Source of the DNA: Amoebophrya sp. A120
Taxonomy: Eukaryota; Sar; Dinophyceae; Syndiniales; Amoebophryaceae
Direction of reading: 5' to 3'
Assembly (NCBI GenBank): GCA_905178155.1
Contig: CAJINV010000016.1
Span: forward strand, 434,001 to 498,000
Length of the DNA stretch: 64,000 nt
The notes beneath the pieces were generated by a model that saw only the letters and a program-made list of their open reading frames with translations, made no database searches and had not been told where the DNA came from. The position numbers and the translations under genes are program-made. This document shows, piece after piece, positions 32,255-46,200 of this stretch (the stretch's first letter is position 1; every line of letters starts with the position of its first letter).

Positions 32255-34189
32255 TTTGAACAATTTCAGAAGGATTATGCGTCAACAAATTTCCACCAGA
32301 AGGAGCAACTCTCAGATATAGATGCGATCGTCGTGAAGATCGTGAATGAAAAAGAGGGCGTCAGAGGATGAACATATAAATGTCTAATATGTAAAACGGG
32401 TAGAGCCAACGCTAACGCTAAAGGGGAGTTGTACGGCAAGACATTACAGCGTCAAATATTCAGAGAGAAAATCATTTTGTAGGTGTGTCGCAGTGTCACT
32501 GGTTATGATCATTCAACATCGGAACATTGGAAAAATCAGAGCCGAGCTACAACCACGAAGTTTATGCTCAGGATCTTCAGGTGGATACAACGTGCATTAG
32601 CTATCACCTAGAGCAAGTCGATGAGTGACGATGAAAGAGGACAGTCAGCGATGTGTCAGCGGCTTGTGATTGTAAATACAAATAGCAGGTGGAAAATAAG
32701 GAGCTACTTCTTCTTGCAGTGTAAATTCCGGAAAACGACAATCACGATTAGGTGAAGGAACCTCTTGGCACAGATATGAGTGTTTCCATCGTCAGTCTGA
32801 ACAATGTGGAGACGATACATTCTGTCCCTGATTTCCTGGCAGCTTCGAACAAATGGAGTAGTACACAACTACAGCAGGCACCAACAGCTGCACTCTGTCT
32901 GTGTATTGGCCGCAAAGAAACGACTCTCCCAGCCGGACTACACAAACAGCAGCGGCTGAAGAGGAAAGGTCGGCTTGTCTTTATGTTTTGAAAAATTGAA
33001 AAGTTTCGCAGTTTTGTTGAAAACTTCTTCAAACGGGGTTGATAAACATGTCGTGGTCGTCGTTTTGGGTGGGAAAAGGTCGCTGCATTCCCATTGTGAT
33101 TCAGATTCAGAATGCACAAAACCAAAATAGTCGTCCGGTGGCGGTGCTGCGATTGAATCTTGCAACAGCAATAGAAGTGGAACTTCTTCTGTTCATCTAC
33201 TCTGCGTATCAGGTTCAGCAATTGGTAGGAGCAGCATTAGCGAAGTGTTCTGGAAAAGTAACCACCATCTTGCAGTTTTGCGATGCCAATTGCATCGAAA
33301 GAGAGAAACTGCTGCATTCTTAACCAAGATGAAACGCATAACACTTGCAATTGGTCTTGTACATTGAGGTAAAAATTCAAGTAAGATTCGCTTCTCCCTG
33401 TTCATTTCGATCAATGGTATGCAGCTTCTAGTGGGGCGGGAAAATGAAAATGTATTCTCAGCACTGGAACTTCTAGCGCTTGCTCGTCATTATTTCTTTG
33501 AAATTTTCTTTTCTTGTAGTCGCTACTTCTTCTTTGAAATTGAAATTGTGTTTTCACTATACTCCAGTGCTTCGCGAGGTATAGTACTAAATCCTTTGTT
33601 TCTTCGAGTCTCACTGTGAACCACCCCGCCCTTCAGATCCCACCGCGGCGGAATTATAAGTATCTGGTCTGCCCTTGCTCTTCGTCGAACGAGGAACCGC
33701 ACCCGCGGGCCGGTCCGAACTAGTTCGTGCTGATTTGCGCAGTTCACAATGGCAGTGCCTGCTTTTTCCGTCCCAACGTCGCTGGTTCTTGCACTGTCGA
33801 GTGCACTTCTCGCTGATTTCGCGTGTCAGCTCGTTCCGCCCCAAGCCCTTCGTTGACGCTGTCCGTGGCTGCGGTTCCTTCGTTCGACGAGCGAAGCAGG
33901 GCTGTTTCCGTGATAAGATGCTCGTCGTGTAGTTGCTCGCACATTTCCTGTCCGCTGCTTTCCGACGCCAGAGCAGATGCGCTGCAAGAAAAGAGCGCCC
34001 TGCAATTTCGACGTCATGCTCCTCCGCCCCGGGGCCTTCCCAAGGTTCATCCACAGCTACTCCTCGATTTCTTTGTCCAGAATCCTTTCAGAAGCATTGG
34101 TCCGCGTTTATTAGTGTAGTCGTTCTACTTGTCTACTTCTGGATCTCATCTAAGATTCCTCACAACTACTGTTGCGAATACTTCTCGCT
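32255..34189. other. Spacer between XPD and UPF1, possible unresolved coding at 33520-34060
   Basis: 32255-33410 shows nothing convincing: short frames on both strands, AT-rich. From 33520 to 34060 the minus strand has several open frames. One at 33747-33523 reads VRFLVRRRARADQILIIPPR, then WDLKGGVVHSETRR; others are Arg/Ser/Thr-rich. They may be exons of one short gene, but I found no consistent splicing. Confidence 0.3.
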
Positions 34190-37100
34190 CTACCATCTCT
34201 GGTTGCTGGACAAGTACGACCTTGGTGCACCAACGAGCCCGTCCGGAAGCTGCTGCGCGCCGTACTGCGGAGGTCCGCCGTAGTTTCCGTAGTGCTGTGG
34301 TCCACCACCCGGTGGCCCGCCGCCCATCCCGTTCCCGTTGCTGTAGCCGTTCATGGTTGCTCCATTAGGTTGATTTCCGTATGGTCCACCGTCGTTGTAA
34401 TTGTTCTGCTGTGGTCCTCCACCGCCATCGTTATTGTTCATGTAACCGCCCTGCTGCGCATTTACGTTCTGGTTCACATTTCCCCCATAATTCTGGTTAT
34501 TAACCGGCGGTCCTCCGTTTCCGTTGTATCCGTATCCGCCCCCTCCACCGTTCATGCCCCCGTATCCACCGCCGCCCATCTGCGGTCCGTTTCCACCAAA
34601 CCCAGGTCCAGAACTCGGACCCATCGGCCCACCTCCGTTCATCATCATGTTTCCGCCGATGCGCATCGGGGCCGCTTCCAACTCGAGATTCGAAGACTTC
34701 AAATTCGCTAAAGGGCCCTCGACGACTAAGTCGGACTTCTTCATGTGCGCGAGGAGGTTGAGCCAGAGAGAGGTGCCCTTGTAGACTTTGGCAAGGACTT
34801 TCGCGTTACCACAGATCACCAATCCGTACTTGGCGCGGGTCAGGGCGACATTGAGACGGCGCGGGTCGTTCAGGAAACCGATACCTGAGAGTGGTGGTAG
34901 GTATTGGAAAAGTGTTGAAATCGATGCCATAATTTTAATTGGCAGTAAGTGTTCAAAAAAATCAACTGAAAGAACACAGGTGAAGCGCAAGCGCCCAATG
35001 ACCAAGGCAAAAACAGCAACTATTTCAAAAAAGCATCTATTTATACCTAAATTTGTGTTGCTCCTCACGCAACTCAAAATGATAAAGTCCTTCTCCCGTC
35101 CCTGAAACGAGTCCACACTCGCCACCTCAATCTCCTCGAACCCTCGGGTCTGCATCACGGTTGCGGATCTTTGCAACAAAGTCGTGATGTACGACCGTTG
35201 CCCCTCGTAGGGCGTGATGACCCCGATCTGTTCCGGCTTGATCCTGGCTTTCAAAAAGTACGCGATAATCTTTTCGATATTCGACGCCTCCGTGCGGTTC
35301 AAATAACTGGTCCCGGAAACCGAAATCTCCTCTAAACCAGTGGAATTGTAGAAAAACATCGGCATGCTGGGCTTCGGCCAGGGGAAGCCGCCCATGTCGT
35401 GGTAGGTGCGGTCTTTTAATGTCACTCCGTTTTGCAGCGAGCCGTCGTAGAAGGAGTGAGATGGAAACTCGGAGAGGCAGGGGTGCATACGGTATTGGAC
35501 CTCTAAGCGGATCGGGCGGGCGTTTAAGTGGACTAATCGCTCGAAGAGAGATTGGTGGAGACCGGCTTTGGCGGCGCGCTTGCACATGATCACCGGACCT
35601 AACTGGCAGTGATCTCCGACCAGGACGACCTGGGAATTTATGCTAGTGTTGATGTGTTTCATGCAAGACAAAAGTTCGCTCCCAATATGCACGAAGCAGC
35701 AAAAAAATTGAAAAAAATTTGTGATGCAGGATCACTCGATGAAATGCACTCTAGTGTAGTACCTGCTTCGCCCCGTTTGTAATCGGGATCAAGCATTCCG
35801 GTTCTGTCGCTTGCGTGGATTCATCGATTAAAACCTGGCGGAACCTCATCTGCTGCAACCTCACGTCGCCCGCACCGACACACGTTGTGCAAATCACGTT
35901 CGCCGACATCAATAAAAGTTTTTCGCATTTCATGGTCAAATTCCTCATTGTTTTTTCATCCTCCGCGTTCAACTCCCCACCCATCCTGTTCTTCAACTCC
36001 GCCAGTCTTTGCAATTGCTTGTTATCCGCTGTGTATCAAATGCAAATATGTCGGGGTCTGGAAACTTGTAATGCTAAAAGTGAATGAGGGCTCCACTGCA
36101 ATTAAATACGGAGCCAAGCATGACAAGTTTTTGGGCTCCTATGTGTTGCGTGTTGCGCATGGCAAACTGCGTTTTTGCATGACAACTAAGAGGACCGCTT
36201 CGCGCTCCTGCATTACAGATTCTTGAGTCATGTCAGACATGCATGACAAATGTAGCAATCTTCCAGACCCAGACATTTTCGCAGTTGATACTGTGTCTAA
36301 GTGTGCTATTTGTCTGTGTAAGCACAAATACTCGACGTTCGAAGGGATGTGCTCGCGGGAACGGGCGACCACTCGGACAACGGATAACCCGGTCTTGTGC
36401 AACTTTTCCGCCAACTGATCCACCGCGATGTTCGACGGCGCGCAGACTAAAACCTGCGCGTGCTGGGGGGAAATCCGCTCCTGTCTGCAGTGTTCCTGCG
36501 CGTTCCGACACATGTGGTACACGATGGTCGCACTTGTGACGGTTTTACCAGTTCCGGGTGGGCCCTGGATGAGCTGCAGGGGGGAGTAGAGCGCTTTTTT
36601 CACCGCGTAGGATTGGGAGTGGTTCAAAGCCGGGAGATTTGGGGCCTGGTAGTGGCGGACGTTGAGGTATTGACGGATTTCTTGCTGTATCAAATGCAAA
36701 AGTGTCTGGGTCTGGAAGAATGCGAGATCTGTCATGCAGTTTTTGCCTGACCCAGATCGTCTGGCATGCAAGCCCTAGCATTACAGATTTTGAGTAGGTA
36801 CCCCAATGCCTAATCCGCATGACAAATCCCCTCTTTCAGCAACAAGAACTGTAGGGTAGCCTTTTGCTAGCCATGCATGACAGGTTTTGTCATGATGTAG
36901 ACTTCGCATCACAGATTCGAATTCTTCCAGACCCAGACATATTTGCAATGCATATGCTGCTCCGGATCGTGACCGAGTAGGCGGTGGTAGAGGTACCTGT
37001 TTGAATTGAAGGTGATGGGATGTTTGCATGACAAATGCAGGACACCAGCTCTGGATTTTTTGATTCACAAAGTCGCAGTCTCTGTCTCTGTGTTGCAAAA

Positions 37101-39320
37101 AATGCATGACAAAAACAAAGAATTTTATCCATACCCGCTCACACTCGTCTCATTCACCGCAAAAATGCGCATTGCCGTTTGCATCCTGTCAAAGCTGGTT
37201 GATTTCCACACAAATTCCACCGTGAACCCATCCACCAACTCGTTGTCCCACGGCCCTTTCTTCTCCGCGTTCCTCAACTCCAAACACACCTCCTCCTGCG
37301 AGTTGATTTTCGTCACAGTTCCCTGACACTCCCAGCTGACCATCTGACCGCTTTCTGGGTGTTTGATTCCAAATTCGTGCTTCAACCGTAGTTCGTCTCC
37401 CGGCGCCAGTCGGATGTCGTTCGTCTCTTTCGTGAAGTAAAACATCGCTAACCGCTTTTTATTCAACGCGATGTCCCACCGGACTTTCACGTTCTGCTGG
37501 GATTGCGATTCCTTCATCCTTTTATCGTAGTCTATCCTGAGTAAAAACGTACCCACACCAGAGTCAGGATGGGGATTTTGCAACACAAACCTAGGAGTTT
37601 TGTGAGTCATGCATGACAAGTTGCACTATGCAGTGTAGTGCAGGTTAGCAAGTGCAGCCGCATCACAGATTCATCTGCTCATCCTGTTCACAGCATCACA
37701 AATTCCAAAACACGATTGGAAATGGCTCTCATGGGGATGCGCGTCACAAGTCTTCCTCTCTTTGCAAATCTGCATTACAACTCTGGTGTGGGTACGTTTT
37801 TACTCAGGATATAGTCCGCCTCCATCTTCACTAAAGGTGCGAACGTGTGCTGGTACTGATACGCGTCTTCGTACCGGAGGGTGACCGGTCTGGTTTCTTC
37901 CTCTTCCCCCTATCCTGAGAAAAAACGTCCCCCCCCCAGAGTTGTTATGCAGATTTGGAATGACAGGAAACTTTGTGATGCGCATCCCCATGAGAGGCAT
38001 TTACAGTCGTGCTGTGCACTTTGTGATGCTGCAAACAGGATGAGCAGATGGATTTGTAATGCGGCTGACCTTGCTAACATGCATTAATACACTACGGACT
38101 GCAACTTGTCATGCGTCACTCCCACGACTTCGAGGTTTCTGTTGCAAAGTCTCCATCTTGACTATGGGGTGGGGACGTTTTTCCTCAGGTTACCTCGACA
38201 CCCGAGTTCATCGTGCCGATCCGCTCCATGTCCTTCAAAGTAGCCGTGGGGTTGTCTTTCCAAATCTCCTCTAACTTCGCGACTTGGGAGGGCGTGATTA
38301 ACCTTCTCTTGTCGCTCATGTCCGGCTCCTTCACTAACCAGGGCAAGAACATCCGGTTGGATATGAAATGCAAATATGTCTGGGTCTGGAAGGCTGCAAA
38401 CTTTGTCATGCACATTTTGCATGACTCCTGACGTCTGTGATGCATGCTCTAGCATCACAGATTTTGTGAGGACTTTCTGATGCCTATTATACCGCATGAG
38501 AAATGCCCTCTCGCCGTGGCAAAAACTGGACCTCTTTTGCTGTTCATGCAATACAGATTTTTGTAGTATGCAAATGCAGCATCACAACTTACATCCTTCC
38601 AGACCCAGACATATTTGCATTTGATATTGGAAATCAGCGGTTCCCACTTCGTCGTGTCCCACTGGGAATCTTTGAACGCGTTCTGGACCAAACACGGCTC
38701 CCGGCAGATCAAGACCACGACAAAATCCTCCTTTTTCGGAACGTAACCGAGGAGAAAGACGTTCTTGGAACCGCAGCAGTAGCACTCTAACGCTGTGTCG
38801 GCGAGGGGGCCTTTGGGGTGCAGCGCGGCTTCGCGGTGCTTTGCGCGGACCATGTGGTGGACAATGTGCGCGCCGGACGTGGCTTGGTTCCCGTTGCAAA
38901 ACCACTTGTTGCAGATCGTGCACTTGACCACGCATTCTGGATTGGAGGTCAGACAGTAGCGACAGGCGAACTCGGGGCAGGCTTCCTGTGTTGTGGGTCG
39001 TTCTTTTTGTGGTTTTGTATTTGAGGTAGGAAAAAGGAAATAACTCAACGTACTACTAAAAGTTGTCATACAGATCACGCAATATCACACACTCTGTTAT
39101 GCGCGAAACCCATAATTATTACCTCGCACAACAATCCGTCAGGTTCGTCTTCATCGAATTCGTCGACAATCATCTGGTCGGTCTGGTGACCGTGTAACAA
39201 GTTCCCTTCCCCGTCATTTGCCCCGACCTTCCACGTAGAAACGGACTGCGCTTCCCAGTCGGTCTCGGACCGGAGCTCCGACTCGGACTCGAGCCCGTGG
39301 TAGGAACGGTAGGAAGACAT
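34190..39320 (-). CDS. UPF1: NMD RNA helicase UPF1 (ten exons, five introners and four GT-AG introns)
   Basis: This is an ATP-dependent RNA helicase of nonsense-mediated mRNA decay. ATG at 39320. The Cys/His-rich UPF2-binding domain is at about residues 70-190 ([56 protein letters not shown]). Domain 1B follows ([20 protein letters not shown]). Walker A is [18 protein letters not shown], motif [16 protein letters not shown], then [72 protein letters not shown] and motif [12 protein letters not shown]. About 1,060 residues. The C-terminal 150 or so are Gly/Asn/Met/Pro-rich instead of SQ-rich as in animals. GT-AG introns: 38986-39122, 36997-37134, 35630-35762, 34885-35046; the last is open in frame and would insert about 54 residues if retained. 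Confidence 0.95.
36034..36290. mobile_element. Introner, family A (subtype A2), in UPF1
   Basis: The ends read TATCAAATGCAAATATG and CATTTTCGCAGTTGATA. CTGTG is duplicated (36029-36033 and 36291-36295). The interior resembles the element at 63579 more than the other A copies. The join reads [19 protein letters not shown]. Confidence 0.9.
36688..36954. mobile_element. Introner, family A, in UPF1
   Basis: The ends read TATCAAATGCAAAAGTG and CATATTTGCAATGCATA. TGCTG is duplicated (36683-36687 and 36955-36959). The join reads [20 protein letters not shown] 42-bp stretch separates it from the GT-AG intron at 36997. Confidence 0.9.
37533..37811. mobile_element. Introner, family C (279 bp), in UPF1
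   Basis: The ends read TATCCTGAGTAAAAACGTAC and GTACGTTTTTACTCAGGATA, a 20-bp perfect TIR. TAGTC is duplicated (37528-37532 and 37812-37816). Excision restores [17 protein letters not shown], matching VKLEADYDKKLKESQTQ of the family. Confidence 0.92.
37911..38192. mobile_element. Introner, family C (282 bp), in UPF1
   Basis: The ends read TATCCTGAGAAAAAACGTCC and GGACGTTTTTCCTCAGGTTA. Flanks (TTCCCCC left, CCTCGAC right) are only loosely alike, so the duplication has decayed or was imprecise. The exon to its left (37812-37910) codes [20 protein letters not shown]. Confidence 0.85.
38362..38626. mobile_element. Introner, family A, in UPF1
   Basis: The ends read TATGAAATGCAAATATG and CATATTTGCATTTGATA. 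TTGGA is duplicated (38357-38361 and 38627-38631). The join reads [18 protein letters not shown], matching QPLIQDRCFLSWLVK of UPF1. Confidence 0.9.
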
Positions 39321-40270
39321 TTTTTTATCGTGAGTGTTTTTTGCTTGCTAAGGAGAAGGTGATTCGAATTCTTTGTAAAAAAATGTCCTCACAACTACAA
39401 CCGCGTGCTGTGTGTCTTTTTGTCCAGGTCCTACTTCTACAACATGAAAAACAAATTTTCCCTTTCTTGCTAAGGATACAAAAATCAAACGAATCTTCAC
39501 GGAAAAATAAAAGCGCTGCGAGGTAAAAATGGAAAGGGCTGCTTTGTCGGTGGGGTCGTGACAAACAAAATAGTAAAATGAAAAGCCGCACAAATGAAAT
39601 GCATTACAAAAGCCTCGCAAAAGCTGCAAGTATGCTTCGACACCGCGATTAGATCCATCTTTTCCTCTAGATCATAAAAAGTGGATCTCGCTGAAACTTT
39701 CTCGGTATTTCATCTTGAGTGCCCTTTTTTGTAGCGTATGGCTCGCCGCCCTCTTTTTGCGAAAACGGCGTTCATTCTTTGCATGAACACAGCAGTAATT
39801 TTGTCGCATGCTACTAGCCGTGGTGATATAATTTGCTTTGTTGAAATGTACTGTGGACTTTCAACATTTTCACTGTTTGGCCTCTCTTTACTGAAACGAA
39901 GAGGCCCTAAGCAATTTTTTTCATCCTCGATCGCATTTTGCATCTGACGCTGCTGTTCTTTTCTGAAACGAATGATAAAGCACATCATAATTTCGACTGC
40001 CTAGGAAATTCCGTACAAAATTGGATCTGGAAACGTCGCTTTGCGCGCTGAAAAAACCTTGGAAATGAAAAGGAAATCAAATGACGTTCACTTTTGTTAC
40101 TCTTTGGTGAACTTTACGTGCTCAAGCACAGTTACAGTAGACGTAATTGAATGAAAGAAAGTTCTGCTGTCGAGGTCGGTCGACGTCCAAGTTCTTTTTG
40201 CAAAAACTTCAGACGCGCCTGAAAACTGAAACTAATGTACCACAAATCTGAAATTAATCAAAAAACTTCG
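39321..40270. other. Spacer between UPF1 and the giant LRR gene
   Basis: AT-rich. Minus frames of 80-93 codons (39325-39629, 39710-39988) overlap in different frames with Phe-rich translations, so I take them as chance. The UPF1 promoter and the LRR-gene terminator must lie here, but no motif stands out. No introner. Confidence 0.4.
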
Positions 40271-43200
40271 TTACTTCGTCGTCGTGTTCATCTTTTTCTT
40301 ATCCACCTGCTCCACGCCCTTCGACGTCACCAAAAACGCACCGGAAACGGATCCTGAAGCACTTTGTCCACTGTTGGCAACATTGACCGCTGCTGCACTA
40401 CTACTGTTGTTCGCCGCCGCAGCAGCTTCCCGGGCTCGTTCTATCGGGGTTTTTGGCCTGTTTGGGTTCTGTTGGAGGTTCCCTGCTGCTGCATTCATGT
40501 TTTTGTATTGCGCCATTACCGCAGCCTGGTAGTACATCATTGCGTTCATCTGCGCACTCGCCGCTTGCTGCGAGTACTGCTGTGCTTGCTGCGCAAAATA
40601 GGTCGCCTGATTCATCGGCCCGGGGTGCAAAGGCTCGTAGTTGGACGTGTTTTGATTGTAATCCGACGCGTTTCTGTTCATACTATTCGGGTGTTGCTGC
40701 TGCCATAAAGCGTAGTTGACTGAATTTGCCACCGCATTTTGATGTCGATTGCTACTTTGGTGCGCCGTGGTTGTGCCAGTTCCGTGAATGGTTGCGCGGC
40801 GGTCCATATTTTGTGGTGGTCCTGTTGCAGCAGTTGTTCCAGGCAGAAATCCCCCCTTGTTCATGTTTTGACTAGGCAACGGCGCCCGCTGATTTTCACC
40901 AACAACCCGTGCGGCGGTGGTCCTGGTAATGATCTGTTGACCTTGTTGAAGTTGTTGTACCTGTGCGTTCATCCCGCCAAGCGAGGAGTTGTATTGCTGA
41001 TTCTGCATGATCTGTTGCTGCATTTGCTGCACTCGCATCCTCTGATTCGGGCTCTGCATGGGAGGCTGATTCGGATCGATTATTCCCCCAGAAGGATTGC
41101 CTACATCACCACTTTGATGCGGGGGCGTCTGTCCTGAAGGATTGTTATTTGTAAAGCCCGGTGGCGTGGTCGGAGGTTGATGCACTACCTGCTGCATACC
41201 CATGGATGCGGCCGGGTTATTATTTGTTCCCATCGCGCCGCCCATAGCCCCCATCTGCGTCATCCCAGCCGCACCCCCACCCCCCTGCTGCATCTTCTGC
41301 ATCTGGAGATTATACCCCGCAAACTGCTCGCTCGTCGACTGTTTCAAAGGCCTCGTCTCGGCCAGTGGTCGGTTGTTCTCGTCGAGTAGCTGCAGTGAAT
41401 CCAAAATCCTCAAATTCGGAAATCTCGTCAACAAAGTTGCACGGTACAGAGGCTTTCTCGTGCAGGCGTTGTTCGCGAAAGAGAGCTGCAAAATCGACAC
41501 CATCTCGACCGGCAGACCGGAGGAGCCTCCATTTCCTTCGTGTCTTGTCAACCCATTCGTGTTCGCGGGCTGGATGTTGCTCGGGTAAAGCCGCTGCAGG
41601 TTTGTTGACGCTGCCCCTGCTGCTCCACCTGCACCGGAAGGACCCGCCGCTTGCGACTGACTGGAAATCAACTCCGGCATCGACCCCCTCCGGTTGTTGA
41701 AACTAGTACCACCTGCCTGCTGATTGTTCTGTTGGTTATTCGCCCCAGATGAAGTTGCGTCGTTTATCATCAAATTTGGGTCCTTTTCCGACAAAATCAC
41801 GTCGAGCGAAACGTCGCTAATCCGGTTGTTTCCGAGGAGAATCCGCCGTAACTTCGGGACGACAAACACGTTCAACTTTACAGATTTTATCAGGTTGTCC
41901 TCACAACGCAATTCTCTTAAATTCACCAGCCCGAACAAGTCCTCTTCTTCCAGCACCCGTAGCTTGTTTTTGTCCAGATTCAAGTCCCGCAGGTTTTCCA
42001 ATTGGGAAAATGGTTTGTTTGAAAAAATTCTCAACTCGTTTTGCTCCAGATTCAGGTACCGTAGGGACTTCAACGCTGGGAAGGTGATAGCAGACAAGTC
42101 GACGATGTTGTTCTGCTTCAACTCTAGGACTTGGAGATTGGGGATAGAAAGGAGGCCCTTTTGTTCTCCCATTTGCTTCTGCTGGTTCGACGCTAGTCCT
42201 TGTAGTTGTCCTTGTGGTCCACGAGCAGGACCTCCCAACGCTAGGGGATTTGACGAATTCTGAACTGCGCTAGTTGTTCCACCAACAGCACTCGTTCCAC
42301 CTCCAAGCAATTTCCTCACGTCCCCGATCTTGCACTTCGAGCAATTCAAAATGACGAGTTTCCCCAGCGGGCCGATCCCATCCAATCCACCGATCGGGTT
42401 GTCGTCTAGAATCAACTCCCGCAACGACGGAAACATTTCGTCCGTCAACAAATTCTTCCCGAGATTTTTTAACTTGCTCGACTCCAGATTGATCGTCCGG
42501 ACGTAGAAACAAGCGGGCGACGGACCGAGTTTCTCCTCGAGCATTTCCATGGAGAGTTTCCCCTGAAACCGATTCCGCGCCTCCTGAACTTCCAGTTGCT
42601 TGATTTCCAATCCGTCGAAAAGTTTTATTTGGTGCAAGTGGAAAATCACGTACGGCCGGTAGCGCTTGGAGGGAAGTGGGGGGAGGAAGTTCTGGTGGTT
42701 ATTTTCGGGTTTGTTCCTTATTTGTTCATCGGGTTTGTCTTGCAATTTTGTAGCCGGGGATAGTGCGTCATCAGCTTCTGCGGTTGTCTCTTCGCCTTTG
42801 TTTTCCTTGGTTTGCATCTCTTTCGACTCCTCCTCACGGTCTGTACTAGTCCCTGGAGCAACTGGCGGTGGAAGTAGCAACCGGTCTCCGCTGAGTGTCG
42901 CCAGATGCGTAATGTCGATAATTTGATGAACTTGGGCCACTGCACCACGCTTTGCACCGCTATTGCCCTCCTTGTTCGTCCCTTCACCTGCACTACTTTT
43001 CGACCCTCCTCCACCGCCAGTCGTCGCGAACAGCGATGCTCTCCTCCCCCGTCGAGAGGAATTCCGACTGCTTGCATCACCCCCAATAGCGGTTTGCAAC
43101 TTCGATTCGAACATGTTTGTTTTATTGTTGCCAGCTAGTACTCCCGCATGTCCTTGCTGCCCTCCAATCGTCTCGTTATCCGAAAAGTCGTCGTCTTGAC

Positions 43201-46200
43201 CTCCACCGCCTCCCGCGTTGTTCTCCCCCGAAGAACTGGCTCCACTACACAGCGGATTCCCAGATAAATCCAACACCCGCAGTCTCGCGCAGTTTTTCAG
43301 GGTTAAGACCGCTCTCAATTCTTCCAGCAGATTATTCGACAGGTACAGCTCGACGAGATTTTCCAAGAGTTCAAAGCCGTCCAAACTGTCGATAAAATTG
43401 TTCTCTAACGACAGCTGCGTCATCCGTTGGAAATAGTAGTTTTTCATCGGCCGGGTGAGCTGTTGTTGTTGTGAGGGCCGCTTTTCGTTCTGCTTTTTTG
43501 CACTAGATGTTGCGCTGGGTGATTTCCCCTTACTGTTCGATCGCTTCATGCTTGTCGTGCTGGTAACTGCCTTTGAAGATGTCGTTGAAGTTCCTGTTTT
43601 CTTCAAACTATTCTTCCCCCCGCTCGTATTGCTGTTCTTCCTCCCGCCCCCTGCACTACTCCTCCGAAACAACTCGCTTAAATCCGAAATTTTGTTGTTC
43701 TTCGCATCCAGCTATCAAATGCAAATATGTCCGGATCTGGAAACTTGTGATGCTAAAACGTGGATGATGGAAACAGTTCCGCATGCAACCCAGCATGACA
43801 ACTTTCTGAAACGCTTTTTCATAGGCAATCCGCATGAGAAGCTGCGTTTTTGTAGGGGCAAAAGAGGCCGCGACTTTTGTTGGTATATGCAATACAGATT
43901 TCCTAGGTATGGAAAGCTAGCATTACAAGTTCGCATCCTTCCAGACCCAGACATTTTTGCAGTTGATACCAGCCTCTGCAGCCTTGGAAACCGCTGTCGC
44001 AAACCGGCGAGTTGGGTCAGACAGTTGTTGTCCAGGTTCAAAACACCACAAACTGGAAAAGTCGGAATACCGTCCAAGCTGTGCAGTGTGTTGCCGCCAA
44101 GGTGTAAAAATTCTTTCAAATTGTGTCGGAAGGTGGAATTCAGGAACACTGATTGGAAAATCAGGGACAGTAACTTCGTGCCGAGACAAGACAAATCCAA
44201 ACTGCAGACGAAGGAAAACAAAGCCTTGAAAAACTGCTCGATCTCGGGCGTGTAGGGGTTTAGTTGTGCCATTTGCTGCTCAGGATTTGTCATGTCGTTC
44301 CCATACACCGCCCCATCTCTCGTTGCAGACAAGCTGGACGCACCGGAGATGGACCTGGTCCGGGAGAAAAAACTGGAATTTAACGCGATGGTGTTGAAAT
44401 CTGGGATTGGGAGCTGCTGCTGCTGTTGACCAGGAATAGATTTGGAGTTTTTCCTACTGCTGGACAAGGCAGCTGGCCCCAAAGAATTCCGTCTTCCCCG
44501 CTGCAGAACAGCAGAAACAGCAGTATCCGGCAGTTGTAAAATCTTTTCCACTGCCAGTCGCGCAATGCTATCCTCGTAAAGAATGACTTTGTCATCTTGC
44601 AGCGTTTGGCTCAAGCACGTCCGGATAATGTGCTCCATCCAAAATGTATCAAATGCAAAAGTGTCTGGGTCTGGAACTTGTCATGCTAAATCTCAATCAT
44701 GTAACAATCTGTGTTGCATGATTACCACAAGCTGTCCACTTTTTGACCTAGTCGAGAGGCAGTTTCTCATGCAGGATAGGCATGATAGAAGTAGAACTCT
44801 CACGGGAGAATCTGTCATGCTATGTCCTACATACCAGACCTCATGGGTCATGGAAAACCTGCATGACAAGTCTGGCCTTCTTCCAGACCCAGACATTTTT
44901 GCAGTTGATAAAATATCGAAGATTCCGGCTTTAGATCCGGGTTGACAAGAGCTGCACTGGTGAAGTAAGCCGATGCTTGTTCACCATTTAATATTTTCGA
45001 TGAAGACCGAAAACTCTTCGCTTTTTGCACGCAGAGTCGCACGAACGTGTCGAAAAGAATTGAGCTGCTGCTCGTTGCGGTTGTTGTTCCTGTTATCGCA
45101 GCAGCTGTCACGGCGGGGAGTTCTTGTCCAGTGGCGTGCTTGTGGCCTTCCTGGTGCGGAGAGTGGTGGTCTCGGTTCAAATTAGATGATGTTTTTTTCC
45201 AGCAACGCAGCCGCTGGCGGAGCAGGCTCTCCAAAGTCAATGTCGAAGAAGAGTTTGGCGAGGAAGCTGCACTGTTTCCGGCTTCTGACCGGCTCATTTT
45301 CAATTGCTTCCTCACTAAATTCTTCTGCTCTTCTGCCACCACTAACGCGTCGGTCTGGCTGTCCCGATTGATGTTCCGGACACTCGCTGTCAGAGTCGCT
45401 GAAGCTGGTGCAGCTACAGGCGCATTGGCATTGCTAAGACCGCCATCCTGCAACTGGATCATTGGGCTTTCCTCTATCGGGCTCTGTTCTCGGGAGGAAA
45501 AGGGCGTCGTGCTTGGACCATCGTTTGCATTCAGTGTGTCCAGCGGGTGCAAATGAAGAATTCTGCCGTTTTGCGAGAACAGTCTGTCATGCTCCGCTTT
45601 GAGGATCTCTTTCTCGGTACACGGTGGAAATTGGTGAAAGGAGAGGAGATCTTCCGGCCCGGAACTAGTTCTGTTCTGGTCCACGATTCCACTTGTCAAC
45701 AAATCGACCCCGCTACGGTTCAACAGTAACGCGACCACTTTGCTCGTGCTGGAAACAGGCGGGATAACTGGTGCGTAGGCATTTCCAGAAAATCCTCCAA
45801 ACAACGCGTAATTGCTAACTGAACTGCGGTTCGACATTTGACTTGTCCGGCTGATTTCCCGTAATGTTTCGGTGAAAACATCCTGCCCAGCCGTGTCCTC
45901 ATCCGCGAGTCCGTCCAGAGCGGATTGTGTCAGCTTCGACGAAGGTTTATTTTGTTTCGCAGCTGCAGCAACGAGGCCAGATGCGTGGATTGCTGGAAAG
46001 GACGCGGAATTTTTCACTTGATGATGCTGGTTCCCGTTCTTCGTTCCCAAAACGCCTGCTGTGCTACCGTACTGAAACACTGTCGCAACTTGTTCCTCGA
46101 GAAAGGTGGCGAGTAGATTGATCTCATAAGTGAACCGACACCAGTTCAAAGCGTTTAATAACCCCGTGGCACTTGTGGAGGTTAGAGATTTCGCAGAGGC

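Noticed and set aside
34885-35046. UPF1-specific 54-residue insertion before motif VI
   Set aside because: It has a GT donor, a CTCTCAG acceptor and AT-rich content, and its removal gives the conserved [19 protein letters not shown]; it is an intron.
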